This document shows positions 63,552 through 64,000 of a stretch of 64,000 nucleotides of DNA, piece after piece. Source of the stretch: Pseudomonas sp. RIT-PI-AD. GTDB taxonomy: Bacteria; Pseudomonadota; Gammaproteobacteria; Pseudomonadales; Pseudomonadaceae. The notes under the pieces were generated by a model. It was not told the DNA's origin. It did not search any database and worked only from the letters and a program-made list of their open reading frames with translations. Numbering within the stretch: the first letter of the stretch is position 1; each line of letters starts with the position of its first letter. The translations under genes and the position numbers were made by a program. Where the stretch lies: assembly GCF_025642785.1 (NCBI RefSeq), contig NZ_JANZKU010000017.1, positions 1 to 64,000 on the forward strand, in the 5' to 3' direction.

Positions 63552-64000
63552 TTGAGCATCATCACCTCCCACGACGGCGCGCATTCGCTCAGCGCGCGCC
63601 CCGGTGACTCCGCCGCTTCCGGCTCGCCGGCGGCCGCCGCCGAGGCCCGGCGCGCGGCGTACTACCGGCAAGGGTACTGGCGCGACCAGGACCTCTGGAC
63701 CTCGATCCAGGCCAGCACCGCCGGCCTGGCCGGGCGCCTGGCGCTGATCGACGGCGAGCAGTCGCTGACCTTCGCCCGCCTGTCGAGCGAGGCCCGGGCC
63801 TTCGCCGCGGGGTTGCGGCAGGCCGGCGTCGAGCCCGGCGACGTGGTGCTGATCCATGCGCGCAACGGCCTGCACTCGTCCCTGGCACTGCTGGCCTGCG
63901 CCTGCCTGGGGGCGGTGATGGCGCCGATCCCGCCGATGTTCGCCGCCGCCCAGGTGAGCCAGATCTGCCGCAGCGTCCGCGCCCGGCTGTTGTTCGCCCT
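63552..64000 (+). CDS. AMP-forming acyl-CoA synthetase, N-terminal part (runs off the window)
   Basis: 149 codons are present, from a TTG at 63552 with GGCAGGAG upstream; no ATG or GTG gives a complete N-terminus. The frame reads YYRQGYWRDQDLWTSIQAST, LALIDGEQSLTFARLSSEAR, GLRQAGVEPGDVVLIHARNG and LGAVMAPIPPMFAAAQVSQI. This is the N-terminal domain of 2,3-dihydroxybenzoate-AMP-ligase-like and acyl-CoA synthetases. The P-loop and catalytic core lie beyond the right edge. With the CaiB-type gene it forms a CoA-activation unit. Confidence 0.88.
   Translation, partial: MSIITSHDGAHSLSARPGDSAASGSPAAAAEARRAAYYRQGYWRDQDLWTSIQASTAGLAGRLALIDGEQSLTFARLSSEARAFAAGLRQAGVEPGDVVLIHARNGLHSSLALLACACLGAVMAPIPPMFAAAQVSQICRSVRARLLFA

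Overview
The window looks like chromosomal DNA of a GC-rich Pseudomonas, probably from the P. aeruginosa/P. citronellolis side of the genus. The evidence is an OprD-family porin, a ColR/ColS two-component pair with its linked methyltransferase gene and a ColR-type box, a Zur-type zinc-starvation block (RpmE2, DksA2, a COG0523 GTPase and a ZnuD-like receptor), FecI/FecR-type iron signalling, and the overall codon style. No rRNA, CRISPR array or intact insertion sequence was seen.

Layout. 1-0.6 kb: the end of a chemotaxis receptor gene, tRNA-Val(CAC), tRNA-Asp(GTC) and a terminator. 0.6-11.2 kb: a visibly AT-richer block with an OprD porin, two LysR regulators, and a DppBCDF-type ABC operon carrying an ornithine-cyclodeaminase-family enzyme and a solute-binding protein. 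It is bounded on the right by a decayed IS481-family transposase fragment. 11.8-15.8 kb: an iron-type sigma factor, anti-sigma factor and TonB-dependent siderophore receptor. 16-18.5 kb: a lipoprotein, an SDR and a thioesterase. 18.6-22.8 kb: the zinc-starvation block around one Zur-like box. 22.9-29.6 kb: an envelope-lipid block (lipoprotein, tyrosine-phosphatase-like protein, PAP2 phosphatase, LtaS-like sulfatase-fold enzyme) divergent from colR-colS and a methyltransferase. 29.8-36.9 kb: a secreted protein, a complete EmrAB-OprM-type efflux operon under a MarR regulator with palindromic operators, and an amino-acid permease. 37-38.4 kb: an ArsR regulator with a quinone-oxidoreductase-like enzyme.

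38.5-64 kb is the most interesting part. It is an approximately 25-kb catabolic cluster in five transcription units that appear to be tied together by one operator, GGTTCAT-CCA-ATGAACC and close variants. The operator occurs at five good sites plus one weaker site in front of the GntR/FadR-type regulator gene inside the cluster. At four of the sites it sits just downstream of a TTGACA promoter, a classic repressor position. The genes encode a Liv-type ABC importer, a KstD/fumarate-reductase-like flavoprotein, a DHA3 MFS transporter, a crotonase, an SDR without its catalytic Tyr/Lys, an acyl-CoA dehydrogenase, an aromatic-ring-type FAD monooxygenase, two CaiB-family CoA-transferases, an acyl-CoA synthetase, and a P450 fused to its own [3Fe-4S] ferredoxin with reductase, alcohol and aldehyde dehydrogenases, a GMC oxidoreductase and an EamA exporter.

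The likely logic (inference) is uptake of a hydrophobic or cyclic acid, P450 hydroxylation, stepwise oxidation of the alcohol to the acid, CoA activation and beta-oxidation-like degradation. Each unit would be derepressed when an intermediate binds the GntR protein. The substrate cannot be named from sequence alone.
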